From Byssochlamys sp. IMV 00236 (Eukaryota > Ascomycota > Eurotiomycetes > Eurotiales > Thermoascaceae), in the NCBI GenBank assembly GCA_001931875.2, contig MSJH02000824.1, positions 337,837-401,836 on the forward strand: DNA of 64,000 bases, read 5' to 3'. Positions 48,271-61,373 of this stretch are shown here, one piece after another. Position numbers and translations under genes: made by a program. The notes under the pieces are model-generated. The model made no database searches and was not told the origin of the DNA. It saw nothing but the letters and a program-made list of their open reading frames with translations. The first letter of the stretch is position 1; each line of letters starts with the position of its first letter.

Positions 48271-50590
48271 TTCTTAAGTTTTCTTTAATCTATTCCTTTA
48301 GAACCTTTAATTTATTTTAAGATATAATATATAAAGGTTTAAAAAGAAGTAACTTCTCCTTTAATAGCTTAATATTATAATTATAAAAATAATATAATAG
48401 TAGGCGCTTAGCCTCTTTAAGAAAAAAGATATTAATATAATTCTTAAACTTCTTAAGTAATAAGTAGATAGGGTTTTTTTTTTAAACTTATTTAATTTTT
48501 AAAGTAATATCTAGGTCCTCTAAAGTAATTATAAATATTTAAGTATTTTTTTAAGTATAGGTAAAATAGGCGGCTAAAGAAATAAAGGCTATATTTCTCT
48601 CTTCTAATCTTTTAGATCTTAAGGATAAATATTAAGATAAAGTCTTTAGAGAAATATTATATAGAATAAATATTTTAATTAGCTTTAAAGATATATTATA
48701 ATTCTTTTAATAATAATTGCTATTAAAAACAATACTATAGATAATAAATTATAGGTATAGATTATAGCGCTTTAACTAAAGAAGTCTTAAAATAATAGAA
48801 TAATATACTAGTTAAATAATATAGAACTTAGCATTTTTTTTAAAATAATTCTTAATTCTTATATCTATTTAGATATAATATATAATCTTTCTATTCTTTA
48901 ATTCTCTTCAATTAAATATATATAGGGTAATTAGGCTCTTTAAAGAGATAAGCTTTAACTTCTAATTCTTAGCCTATTCTTAGTCTATAAATTCTTATCC
49001 TTTAGCTTTAATATTAAATAGGGTATAAATTAATAAGTAAATCTTCTTCTCTAATATTATAGGTAGTATTATTAATTTTAATTATTATAGGTATTTCTTA
49101 AGGTTAATTCTATAAATAGTAGCAGCAGAGATTTAAATAATATATAGTTTTTAAGCCTAGCCACAACTTATTTTAAGCTTACTCCTTTTATTAAAGACTA
49201 GCTAAGGAATAGACTATATAAGTTTAAGAACTAGATTACTTAGAGAATTTAGGGGCAGGGTTTATATATAGCTATAATCTAAATCTTTTAGCAATTATCT
49301 AAATATAGATAATCTCTAATATAATATTTTAAAGAGCTATATTAAAAGCAGGCGCTAATTTTATAATATAATAAGCTATACTCTCTCCTACTTAATTATC
49401 TAAAAATATTTAAGTCTATTAAGTTATATAGCTATATTAGGGCTAGTTTACTTTTTTATATAGGGCTTTTTTAAAGCTAGCTATTATATTTTATAGCTAG
49501 AGTAAGACTTAAAATAAATAAAGGAAATTAAGTATATTAAGTAAGTCTTAAAATAGTAATATAAGTCTTTATAATAAAGGGCTAGTTTATAATATATTAA
49601 TAGCGGTAGTTCTTAAGGTTTTATAAAAATTTAATAAATTAATAATATTTATAATTTAAGAGTTAGCTATATAATAATATTTTTTAGAGTTTTTAATTAA
49701 TAGCTTATTTTAATAAAATAGATAATATTCTTTTAGGTATTTTTCCTTTTAATACTAGATACTAGAACTTAGTAAAAAAAATTCTAAATTCTTTATTAGT
49801 CTAATAGAGATTAAATAATTTATTATATATATTATTTATATAATTAAGATTATTAAATATATACTTTAAGATATTTAAAATCTTTTAATAATTATTAAGA
49901 GTATAGATCTTATCTCTAATATATAATAATATTTAAGTATAAGGCGCACCCTTTAAATAATTAATTATATAAGCTATATAGCTTTAAGAGATTAAAAATC
50001 TATTTTAGTTAATTATTATCTTCTCTTAGATTTAGGCTATAAAATACTAAAGGTTCTTTTAATTACCTTTAAACTTATCTAGATTAAAGAATCTCTTTAA
50101 AAATCTAAGAGTAAAAGAAGGTATAATAGTAAGTATTTTAAATATTTCTATTAGAGTAGCTATAGGCCTCTTAATACTAGGCTTAGATTTAAATATAAAT
50201 AAAGATATATTTATAATAGGTATAACTATATAGTAGGCTTAATCTCTCTTAAAGATAGCCTAAATATATTATTATTCTTTTTTTTAGAGCTAGATCTTCT
50301 AATATTACTAAATAATCTTAAGTTTAGTAATTTTTTATTTAAGTCTCTATTAAATAGCGGTAAATTCTTATTAAAGCTTTTAAAAATATATTTTAGCTTA
50401 ATAGCTTATTTTATTTATAATAATCTTAGCTTTATTAATATATTTATATATTAGGCAATAATACTTATACTATTTTAGCTTATAGCTAGTAATAATATAT
50501 TTAATAAATTTATTTAGGGTAATTAGTAAAAATAGGGGAATTAGGGCAAATATTATTAATAATATTAACTTCTAGGTAAGAGCTATATAA
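48271..50590 (-). pseudogene. G2 gag and protease region
   Basis: It occupies the gag-protease position by alignment with G1 12725-14930. No individual motif recovered with confidence. Confidence 0.5.
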
Positions 50591-50890
50591 TATTAAGATA
50601 TAGGCTTAAGGAGTAGGTTAGAATAAATAGAATAAGATAGTTAATACTAGGATTAGCTATAAGATCTCTATTTAGCTAATTTAGACTAGAATAGGCTATT
50701 ATAGGCAGGCTTAATAAATAAAATATAGCTTAAAAAGCTTAAATTTAGATTAAGCTATACGCTAAAGATATCTTTATAAAATTATATAATTCTTTATATA
50801 ATCTAAAAGAGTTTAGACTTTGCTTTTTTAAATTAAGTAAATATTAGCTAGCAGGTTAATTATCCTATTCCCTATGCTAATACTATAATA
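50591..50890 (-). repeat. G2 5' LTR (right copy)
   Basis: 300 bp, beginning TATTAAGATATAGGC and ending ATACTATAATA. It keeps TGC and TTTGC survivors that the left copy has lost. Confidence 0.9.
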
Positions 50891-50895
50891 AGTAT
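50891..50895 (+). repeat. target-site duplication of G2, right copy (AGTAT)
   Basis: Perfect copy of 44817-44821. It ends one base before the C' LTR, so G2 landed at the very edge of that copia fragment. Confidence 0.82.
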
Positions 50896-50896
50896 A

Positions 50897-51095
50897 TATT
50901 ATAATCTAGTAATTAAGACTAATATATCTCTATAAAAAGTTATATAACTTAATTATATAATTAAGTAAAAAACTCTTTAAGTCTTTTACTTAAATAAAGA
51001 TAATTAATTAATAATAATATTATTTATTCTACTATAATTAAAAGAATTCCTTTTAATTTAAATTATTTTCTTAATACTAGTAATATATCTTAATA
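50897..51095 (+). repeat. LTR of copia C', a C-family fragment in + orientation
   Basis: About 195 bp, reverse complement of the copia C LTRs (44355-44555). Shared tracts include aatatatctctata, then tacttaattatat-like sequence, then gtcttttacttaa. It is followed, after removal of copia A, by the C-type leader at 56210. Confidence 0.8.
51091..51095 (+). repeat. target-site duplication of copia A, left copy (TTAAT)
   Basis: TTAAT recurs at 56210-56214 after the right LTR, and removing A with one copy restores the C' alignment. Confidence 0.75.
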
Positions 51096-51288
51096 GTTAA
51101 ATAGAATAAATCTTATAACGGTAAGACCTATTCTTATTAAATCTAAGAGAATAACTTAAGAGAATAAGTATAAGAAGTAGAACTATAATTTATATTATTT
51201 TTTTTTAATTTTTCTTAATATAAACTATTTTAAGATATTTATCTTTTTATTATATAATAAAGTTATATAATTCTCTATAATACTTACT
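51096..51288 (-). repeat. copia A 3' LTR (left copy), shortened
   Basis: It starts AGTTAAATAGAATAA like the right copy but ends at cttacta. The tip ctattttataata and part of the adjacent internal DNA seen at the right LTR and at window position 78-125 are missing. The loss is flanked by agtaag direct repeats. Confidence 0.75.
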
Positions 51289-51299
51289 AAGTTAATAAG

Positions 51300-53300
51300 T
51301 CTTAATTATTTTAAAAACCTTAAGAAGTTTACCTTAAAAAGCGGCTTTATAAAGCTATCTGCTATTATATCTTTAGTTCTAATAAACTCTATATTAATCT
51401 TATTTCTCTAGTGCAGATTCTATATATAATAATATATAATATTAATATATTTTAATTTTTTATAAGTATAAGTATTTTTAACTAATAAGAGTAATACTTA
51501 ATTATCTTTAAATACTTTTACTAGAGATTTAATAATAAAGGCTTATTTCTTTTTTATTAAAGGTTTATATTAGTTTAAACTAATATAGTTTCTATAACCT
51601 ATATCTTTTAAAAATAGGGTTAATTATTAAGATTATTTTATAACTTAATATATAGCTATATATTTAGCTTTTATTATTAAAGTTATAATAAACTTTTATT
51701 TTTTATTTAACTAGCTTATTAAGCAGCTAGTTAAAATAAAAATATTCTTTAAGATTAATATTTAATTAGTCTTATTTATTATATAGTTTAAATTTAAGTA
51801 TTTAATAAGTTACTAGTCTTAATTTTTATTAAACTTAAAACTAAGGTATATAGTTAATTAAAGGTATCTTATTAAAGACTTTAAGGCCTTAAAGTATCTT
51901 TTAAATAGATTTAATAAATATTAACTTAATCTGCTAATAGCAAATATAATATTAGGCTTTATTAAAATTATTAAGTAAATAAAGCTATTAATAATCTATT
52001 AATATTCTTTTTAATTTATTTTTTTATTTTATAAACTAAATAGCTTTAAGTAATTATATTTATTTAGTAAAATACTAACTAGATACGCCTTTTTTTTATT
52101 TATTCTATATCTTAATAAGAGTTTTTTTAGTATAATAAGATTAATTTATTATTAGTGTTTTATTCTTCTTATTATAAATAACTTAAATGCGAAAATTTTT
52201 TTTTACCTCTCTTAAGTCCTTAATCTTATAGACTGTTTTAAATTATTGCTTAAACTAGTTAATATTCTTTATTTACTTTATACTAATTAAGATATTATTA
52301 ATATATATTAAGATTAAAATCTTTTTTTTAAGTACTATAGTAAGTATAGATTAATATTAGTTTATATAAAACCTATTTTTTAAAATATTTTAATATAGGT
52401 TTAATATAGGTTTAATTCTAATCTCTTATAGCTTACTTTAAGCTATATAAAGACTTAAAAACCTTAAGTACTATCTTTAATAAAATATTTATTCTAGATA
52501 AAGCTACTATATATATTTTCTCCTTTAATATTAACTCTATAAAGGCATTATTAATATCTATAGTATAGTATTTATAATCTTTTATTATAATAATAAATAG
52601 GAAGATTTATAAAGTATTATAATAAAAAGTAAAAGTAAAGATATATTTAAAATTAATATTATATTTCTAGGTAAATCTTTAAGTAATAAAATATACTTTA
52701 AGTTTTTAAAGAAAGCTATTTAAGTTATACTTTATAGTAAATACTTATTAGCTAATAATAATATTAGCTTTAAATAATAGAATAATTACTTTAAAAATAT
52801 TATTTACTTAGAATATATTTATTTTAGCTTTAAATATATTCTACTATAATTTACTTTAAATAAAGTTATTAATTATAGTATAATATAAGTTTAAAATTAA
52901 AACTTATTCTTTAGCTATATAAGCAGCTATTATAGCATATAATGCTTATTTTATATTTTTCTCCTAGTTTATATTAATACTTAGGCTTAAAAGATTTAGT
53001 ATAAGTATTACCTTATAAAACTTTATCTCTTATTTATTTTTTATTAGCTGATATTTCTCCCTTTTTTATTTTATTATATAGGGGATTTCTATATAAAATA
53101 TTACTTATTTATTTAGCTAAGATAAAAGGTTTATAAACAGATTATTATAAATATTAAGATTATTATTAGTCTTAGAAAAGGCTTTTATAAAATCTTTCTC
53201 TTATTAATTAATTACTTTAAGAAAGGCTTTTATAAAGTTCTCTTTTTAATTATTAATATTATTTTCCTTTTTTTTAAGAGGCTATATATATTTAATCTAG
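51300..53300 (-). pseudogene. copia A RT and RNase H remnants
   Basis: On the minus strand, 52320-52290 reads I-L-I-L-I-Y-I-N-N-I-L, the RIP form of the copia L-L-x-L-Y-V-D-D-I-L block. The last 600 bp before the 3' LTR align with the other copies and hold the RNase H part. Asp-to-Asn changes remove the catalytic site. Confidence 0.82.
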
Positions 53301-54400
53301 TTAGAATATATAATATATTTAATTAAATTATAAATTAACTTTTTAAGTTTTTTATTAGTATTAAGTTTAGCGCTAATCTTTAAAAGATTTTAAGGTTTAA
53401 TTCTCTTTCTAGTTTATCCTTAAAGAATTTAGCTTAATAAGTCTTAATAATCTTTTTTATATTTAGTATTTAAACTCTTTATTATTTATTTATTCTCTTA
53501 ATATATTTTATAAAAATATAAATTTTGCCCTAGTCTATTAGCTTATTTTTCTTTATTTTTTATAGTAAAAAATCTAGATTTATATATAAAACTACTTAAT
53601 ATCTCTATTCTTTAAAATAATTAATTAATAGTTTAACTTTAGTAAAGGCTTTTTTTAAAGTAATTTAAACCTCTTTAACTATAAGTTTATTTAATACTTT
53701 ATTTTTAATATATATATTAGTTTAAGCTGCTTTTACCTATAGTTTAATAAATAGGTTTAAATCTTTAAGTATAGCCTTTATTCCTTTTTTAATAATTTAA
53801 TATACTTATTTTATAGCTTTATTTTAAGTTAATATATAATAGACTATTAATTTATAGTAAATGCTAAATTTTTTTCTTTAAATCTTAAAGATATTCTTAA
53901 GTTTTAATATATTATTTAATTATATATTAAGTACTTTAAGGCCTATAGCTATCTTTATCTTCTTTTTTTATTTATTTAAAATAGGAGTAGTATTAGATTT
54001 AACTCTTATTAAAAATATTTATATTTTCCTTAAGTAATTATCTATAATTATTAAAAAATAAATATATTTATCTTTAGACTTTAATATTTAGCTATATATA
54101 TTTACATAAATAAGTTTTAAAATGCTATTTTTTTACTTACTTATTATACCCCTTTTATTTCTAATATTAGCTATAGTATAAGTTATATATTAATAGTTAA
54201 TTATTACCTTAATTAATTTTCTTAATATAGTTAACTTATATAGATTTTTAATCTTTTTAAGTTTAAAATAATTAATTCTTTTATACTATAGTTAGTACTT
54301 TTTTTAAGCCTTTAAGTTTAAGCTCTTAAAATCTTTAAGAAAGGCTTTTTTAATATCTTTTTCCTAAGTAGTAATTAAAATATTAAAGGTATTTTTAATT
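53300..54400 (-). pseudogene. copia A integrase remnant
   Basis: On the minus strand, about 54260-54150 reads N-L-Y-K-L-T-I-L-K-K-L-I-K-V-I, then C/Y positions, then near 54160 an I-R-N-K-R-G-type tract. This fits the fungal copia integrase zinc-finger block HRxTxLKKPI...CxxCxxxKIRNKRG. The core lies to the left. Confidence 0.65.
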
Positions 54401-55990
54401 AATAGTAATATTATAAATATATATAGTAATTTAAGCATTTAGTTTAAAAAGACCTTTTTAATAATATAAACTTTATATTTAATAGTATCTTAAATTATTA
54501 TATTATTTAACTTATTTAATATAGATATTATTTTTTTATTAAAGTATTTATATAAGTTTAATTATTAGTAAAATATTTTAATTAATAAGAGATTTACCCT
54601 AAGGTTTAATATAAGCAATATATTCTCTAAGTCTAAAACCTTTTTATTCTAGTCTTATAAAATAATTATCTCTATATACTTTAAATATAGGATTTCCCCG
54701 CCTATATAAATATATCTCTATTAAATTTAAATTAGTAGTCTTTTAAAGTAATAGTTTTTATTAGTTATATATAAACTAGTATTATTATCTATATATTATT
54801 AAGATAAATTCTTACTAGTTATATCTTTAGAAAGATAAGTAATCTTATAAGAAACCTAATTATTAATATTAATTAAAGTTAAAGTCTTTAATTAAGATTA
54901 ACTTATTTTAATATTTAAAGTTTTTTTTACTTTATATACTTTCTGCTTTTTATTCTTTAATTATTTACTCTTTAAAGATTAAATTTTCTTATAGAGTTTA
55001 GAGATTATTTTTATTATTCTTTTATTATTAATAGATAAACTATTAAATATTTTTTTTAAAGATTCTTATTATTATCTTTTATTATTTTTTAAAGCTTTTT
55101 AAGCAGTAAATAGAAATAGGTATTCTTTAATATAATAATTTTTTTTATAAAGATAATATTTAATAATTATTTACTTATTTTATATAAAAAATATATTAGT
55201 TAATTTAGCTTAAAGTTAAGCCTCTATCTTCTTTAAAATAGCTAAAATATCTTTTATTTTTAAATTTTTTTATATATTAATCGCTATTCTAATAATAATA
55301 TATTTTTTATATAATGCTAAGAGTAGTTATTATATCTTAGCTTTAAGGTTATTTAAAAAAAATATTATATTATTAAATACTATAATTCTTTTTTCTATTT
55401 ATTATAATTATCTCTAAATATTTAAGATTATTTATTTAAGAATTATTTAAAAGTATATATATAATTAAATAAGCTAATATCTTTAAGTAAAAAAAGTTTT
55501 TTAATATTTTATTTATAAGGCTTTTTATAATACTTCTATATTAAAGAAGTTAATAAATTTATCTTAATTATCTTTAGATAAGTATTTAGTAATTTAATAT
55601 TATATAATTATATTAGTTTTATTATATATAGCTTTACTTAAACTTTTATTTAACTTAATAACTTTCTAGTAATTCTTACTAATAAGCTATTTCCTTATAT
55701 AAAAAAACTATTTCTTATAGTTCTTTCTTAAAAAAATAAAATAAGTCTTTTTTTTTAGTTATTAATATCTTTTATTAATAATATTTTTATAATAAATTAA
55801 TTTTTTAATCTTTAATAAGTTCTAATCTTTATTAAGTTTAATATTTAATTTTAAAATACTAGAGTAATCTTATTATAGGTTTTTTTATATAAAAATAACT
55901 TATTATTATTATTTTAAACCTTATAGCTTTAAATAAAGAGTTTTATATTATTTAATTTTTCTTAAGTTATTATAAACCTAGGCTTATAAC
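54400..55990 (-). pseudogene. copia A gag/protease region and leader
   Basis: It aligns with copia B 59700-61370 and in part with copia C and C'. No zinc knuckle is readable. The 90 bp next to the LTR include the probable primer-binding region. Confidence 0.55.
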
Positions 55991-56209
55991 TAGTTAAATA
56001 GAATAAATCTTATAATAATAAGACTTATTTCTATTAAATCTAAGAAAGTAACTTAAGAGAATAAGTATAAGGGGTAGAATTATAATTTATATTTTCTTTT
56101 TCTAGTTTTTTATACTATAAACTATTTCAGAATATTTATCTTCTTATTATATAATAAAGTTATATAATTCTCTATAATACTTACTAGTTCTAACTGCTAT
56201 TTTATAATA
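55991..56209 (-). repeat. copia A 5' LTR (right copy)
   Basis: 219 bp (first base shared with the preceding internal T), ending ctattttataata on the + strand, i.e. TATTATAAAATAG on the minus strand. It matches the LTR at 97-308. Confidence 0.82.
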
Positions 56210-56214
56210 TTAAT
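56210..56214 (+). repeat. target-site duplication of copia A, right copy (TTAAT)
   Basis: Perfect copy of 51091-51095. Confidence 0.75.
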
Positions 56215-56303
56215 TTTATATATAAGTTATTTTTTATAATTAATTATAAGCTTAAGCTTAAGCTTATAATAATTTAAATTAAAAACTTAATAGTATAAAA
56301 TCT

Positions 56304-56311
56304 TTTACTCT
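56304..56311 (+). repeat. 8-bp target duplication of the mini-hAT, left copy (TTTACTCT)
   Basis: Identical to 62017-62024. Removing the element and one copy restores the C' leader, aligned with copia C near 44270. Confidence 0.85.
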
Positions 56312-56318
56312 TAATATT

Positions 56319-56323
56319 AATAT
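56319..56323 (+). repeat. target-site duplication of copia B, left copy (AATAT)
   Basis: AATAT recurs at 61639-61643. Removing B and one copy rebuilds the left end of the mini-hAT. Confidence 0.82.
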
Positions 56324-56598
56324 AGTTAAAAAGAATAAGTTTAAATAAAATTCTTAGACTAATCTAGTAGCTTAAAAGGCTAACGATATTTAAGAAGAAA
56401 GAGTATTAGCTTATATAGTAGATATAAAGTATATATTAATATTTTCTTAATTAGGGTAATAGATTTTTATATAGAGCTTAAGAAGTAGTTTTTTTAAGCT
56501 ATTTAATTTTATTAAAATAAAATTATTACTAAAGACTTTTTTAAAATAAAATCTTTATTATATTAAAAACTATTAGTCTTAACTGCTATTTTATAATA
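56324..56598 (-). repeat. copia B 3' LTR (left copy)
   Basis: About 275 bp, starting AGTTAAAAAGAATAAG and ending ctattttataata. It is followed on the + strand by cttctccttag, the reverse complement of a polypurine tract (ctaaggagaag). Confidence 0.85.
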
Positions 56599-56599
56599 C

Positions 56600-59500
56600 T
56601 TCTCCTTAGTCTAGACTTATTAGGTTAGTTAATCTTAGTTAATTTAAAAATCTTAAGAAGTTTACCTTTAGTAATAGTTTAGTAAAACTATTTACTATTA
56701 TATCCTATATTCTAATAAACTTAATATTAATCTTATTTCTTTAATATAAGTTATATATATAATAATATATAATATTAATATGCTTTAACCTTTTATAAAT
56801 ATAGGTATCTCTAATTAGTAATAATAATATTTAATTATTTCTATAAATTTTAACTGGAGAATTAATAATAAAAGCTTACTCTTCTCTTATTATTAGTTTA
56901 AATTTATTTAGACTAATATAATATCTATATCTTATATCTTTTAAAAGAAGGGCTAATTATTAGAACTGCTTTATAGCTTAATATATAGCTATATATTTAG
57001 CCTTTATAGTTAAAGTTATAATAGACTTTTATTTCTTATTTAACTAGCTTATTAAGCTACTAATTAAAATAAAAATATTCCCTAAGATTAATATTTAATT
57101 AGTCTTATTTATTATATAATCTGAATTTAAGTATTTAATAAGTCGCTAGTCTTAGTTTATATTAAACTTAAAATTTAAGTATATAGTTAATTATAGGTAT
57201 CTTATAAAAGATTTTAATACCTTAAAGTACCTTTTAAATAAATTTAATAGATATTAACTTAATCTGCCTATTATAAATATAATATCTAGTCTTATTAAAA
57301 TTACTAAATAGATTAGGCTATTAATAATCTTTTAATATTCTTTTTAATCTATTCTTTTATTTTAAAGGCTAAATAGTTTTAAAAAGTTATATTTATTTAA
57401 TAAGATATTAACTAAGTATATTTTCTCCTTACTTATTTTATATTATAATAAGAGTTCTTTAATATAATAAGATTAATCTATTATTAATATTTAGTCCTGC
57501 CTGCTTTAAGTAATTTAAATACTAAGGATTTTCTTTACTTCTTTTAAGTCCTTTATTTTATATATTAATTTAAACTCTTGTTTAAATTAATAAATACTTT
57601 TTATTTATTTTATACTAATTAGGATATTATTAATATATATTAAAAATAAGATTTCCTTCTTTAAGTGCTATAATAAATATAGATTAATATTAGTTTATAT
57701 AAAACCTATTTTCTAGAGTATTTCTATATAGGTTTAATTCTAATCTCTTATAGCTTACTTTAGACTATATAAAGATTAAAGAATTTTTAATACTATTTTT
57801 AGTAATATATCTATTTTTAATAGAGATACTATATAAATCTTCTTCTTTAATATTAACTTTATAAAGGTATTATTAATATCTATAATATAGTACTTATAAT
57901 CCTTTATTATAATAATAGCTAAGAATACTTATAATATATTATATTATAAGATAGAAGTAAAGATATATTTAAAATTAATACTATATTTTTAAATAAATCT
58001 TTAAATAATAAGGTATATCTTAAGCTTTTAAAGAGAATTATTTAAGTTATATTTTACGGCTAATATTTAATAGCTAGTTATAATATTAGCTCTTAGTAAT
58101 AATATAACTATTTTAAAAATTTTATTTATTTAAAGTATATTTATTTTAGTTTTAAATATATTTTGCTATAGTTTATCTTAAATAAAGTTATTAATTATAG
58201 TATAATATAAGTTTAAGATTAGAATATATTTCTTTACTATATATATTATTATTATAATATTTAATACTTATTCTATATACTTCTTTTAGTCTGTATTAAT
58301 ATTTAAAGATAGGAGATTTAGTATAAGTATTATTTAATATAACTTTTTAGTATTTTATTTATTATTTAATAATTTAATTTCTTCTCTTTTATATTTTACT
58401 ATATAGAGGATCTTTATATAAGATATAACTTATCTGCTTAGCAGGGATAAGTAATTTATCTATAAGTCTTTATAATTATTTAAATTATTAGAGTAAGGAT
58501 AATTAAGTATTTTCTTTTATTCTATAATTTTATTATAATAAAAAGCTTTTTTTTAAGGAAATGTTTTAATTCTCTTTTAATAAAATATATTTTTTTTCTT
58601 TTAAGAAAAAATTAGAACTTCTTTATAACTCTCCTTTTAATTATTAATATTATTTTTTTTATTTAAGAGTATATATATACTTAAGGTAATAGGCTAAGTT
58701 ACTAATTAATCTCTTAAATTCTTTATTAATATTATATTTAATAGTAATCTTTAGAGAATTTTAAAGTTTAAATCTCCTCTTAGTTTATCTTTAAAGAACT
58801 TAGCTTAATAGGTTTTAATAGTCTTTTTTATATCTAGAGCTTAAACTTTTTATTATTTATTTATTCTCTTAATATATCTTATAAAAATATAGATTCTATC
58901 TTAATTTATTAATTTATTTTTTTATATATTTTATAGTAGAGATTCTAAGTTTATATATAATATTACTTAATATCCCTATACTTTTAAGTAATTAATTAAT
59001 AGCTTAACTCTAGTAAAAGCTTCCTTTAGAGATATTTAAACTCTATTAATTATTAGTCTGTTTAATATTCTATTTTTAATATATATATTAGTTTAAACTA
59101 TCTTTATCTATAATTTAATTAATAGGTCTAAATCTTTAAATATAGCTTTTATTCTTTTTTTAATAGTCTAATATACCTATTTTATAGCTCTATTTTATAT
59201 TAATATATATAAAACTATTAGTTTATAATAAGTACTAAACTGTTTCTTTTAAGTTTTAAAAAGATTCTTAAGTTTTAATATATTATTTAATTATATATTA
59301 AGAATTTAGAGACTTATTACTATTTTAACTTTCTTTTTTTATTTATTTAAGATAGAGGCAGTATTAGATTTAATTCTTATTAGAAATATTTATATTTTTT
59401 TAAGAAGTTATTTATAATTATTAAAAAATAGATATATTTATCTTTAGACTTTAGTATTTAACTGCATATATTTATATAGATAAATTTAAGAATGCTAGCC

Positions 59501-61372
59501 TTTTATATATTAATAGTCTCTCTCTTATTTTTAATATTAGCTATAATATATATTATATATTAATAGTCTATTACTACTTTAATAGGCTTCTTTAATATAG
59601 TTAAATTATATAAGTTTCTGACTTTTTTAGGTCTAAGATAGCTAATTCTTTTATACTATAATTAATACTTCTTTTAGATTTTATTTTAATAAAATCCTTT
59701 TTTTTTTAATTTTATTTTAATAAGATTCTTTTTTTTAATCTATAATTATAGTATTAAGAGTATTTTTAATAGAGATTAGTATAATAAGTATATACTATAA
59801 TTTAAGTATTTAGTCTAAAAAGACTTTTTTAATAATATAAACTTTATATTTAATAATACTTTAAATTATAATCTTATCTAACTTATTTAATATAAATATT
59901 ATTCTTTTATTAAAATACCTGCGTATATTTAATTATTAGCAGAATATCTTAGTTAATAAAAGATTTACCCTAAGGTTTAATATAAGCAATATATTTTCTA
60001 GGTCTAATATTTTCTTATTTTTATCTCTTAAAATAGCTATCTCTATATATTCTAAATATAGAATCCCTTTGTTTATATAAATATACCTCTGTTAAATTTA
60101 AATTAGTAGTCCTTTAAAGTAATAATTTTTATTAGTTATATATAAACTAATACTATTATTTATATATTATTAAGATAGATTTTTATTAGTAATATTTTTT
60201 AAAAGATAAGTAATTTTATATAAGATTTAATTATTAAAAGTAATTAAAGTTAAAGATTTTAATTAAGATTAGCTCTTTTTAAAGTCTAAGGTTTTTTCTA
60301 TATTATATACTTTATGCTTCTTATTTTTTAAATTCTTATTTTTTAAGGATTAAACCTTTTTATAGATTTTATTAATTATCTCTATTATTATTTTATCTTA
60401 GATAATAAGATTATTAAATATTTGTTTAAAAGACTTCTTTCTTTATTTTTAGCTATTTCTTGCGCTTTTCTAAGTAATAAATAAAAATAGGTAATTTTTA
60501 ATATAGTAGTTTTCCTTGCAGATATAATATTTAATAAAAGTTTACCTATTTTTTATTAAGAATATAATAGTTAGTTTTACTTAAAGTTAAGTCTCTATTT
60601 CTTTTAAAATAGCTAGAATATTATTTATTTTTAGATTTTTATATATATTAATTATTATCCTAATTATAGTATATTTTTTAGGCAGTATTAAAAGTAGTTA
60701 TTATATTTTAGTCTTAGGCTTAATTAAAGAAAATATTATACTATTAAATATTATAATTCTCTTTCTTATTTATTATAATTAACTTTAAGTATTTAAAATT
60801 ATTTATCTAGGAGTTATTTAAAAGTATATAAATAACTAAATAAGTTAGTGCTTTTAATTAAAAAGAGTTTCTATATATTTTACTTATAAAGCCTCCTATA
60901 ATATATATATATTATTAGAGTTAATAAATCTATTTTAATTATCTTTAAATAGATATTTAGTAATCTAATATTAAGCAGTTATATTAGCCTTATTAAACTA
61001 GTTATTATATAATTTTTTAATAAACTTAATAGCTTTTTAATAATCTTTACTAATAAGCTATTTTTTTATATAAATAAACTATTTCTTATAGTTCTCCTTT
61101 AAAAGGGTAAAAATAGGTTTTTTTTTCTTACTTTTAATATTATCTATTAAAGATATAATAATAATAGATTAATACTCTAACCTTTAATAAGATTTAATCT
61201 CTATTAGATTTAGTACTTAATATAGTACTAGGGCAGTTTTATTATAAGTTCTCTTATATAAGAATAGCTTATTACTGCTAGTTTAAACTTAAATATTTAA
61301 AATAAAGTAGTTTTTATTATATAGCTATTTTTCTTAAATTACTATAAACTTAAGCTTATAATTAGTTAAAAA
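56600..61372 (-). pseudogene. copia B gag-pol remnant
   Basis: By alignment with copia A it contains, on the minus strand from right to left, gag (61300-59900), integrase (59700-58600), RT (around 57630) and RNase H (57200-56650). YVDDIL reads Y-I-N-N-I-L. A direct duplication near 59680-59740 (taattttattttaataa twice) is specific to this copy. Confidence 0.75.
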
Positions 61373-61373
61373 A

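Larger units (their letters stand above)
44822..50890 (-). mobile_element. Ty3/gypsy chromovirus G2, second copy of the G1 family
   Basis: This 6069-bp element is in reverse orientation with two 300-bp LTRs and perfect AGTAT duplications. Its sequence is the reverse complement of G1 along the LTRs and pol. The DYR block of RT reads on the minus strand near 48185-48235, YLNNIL near 47880-47925, and the integrase zinc finger near 46280-46470. Its LTRs are 29 bp shorter than those of G1, so the two copies belong to different subfamilies. All frames are broken by TAA/TAG. Confidence 0.92.
51096..56209 (-). mobile_element. Ty1/copia retrotransposon A, RIP-inactivated
   Basis: This 5114-bp element is on the minus strand and is bounded by LTRs at 51096-51288 and 55991-56209 with TTAAT duplications. 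In minus-strand order it has gag (about 55890-54950), integrase (about 54300-53300), RT (around 52300) and RNase H (51900-51300). Integrase before RT is the copia order. The catalytic YVDD reads Y-I-N-N. It is closely related to copia B and C and inserted in C'. Confidence 0.9.
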
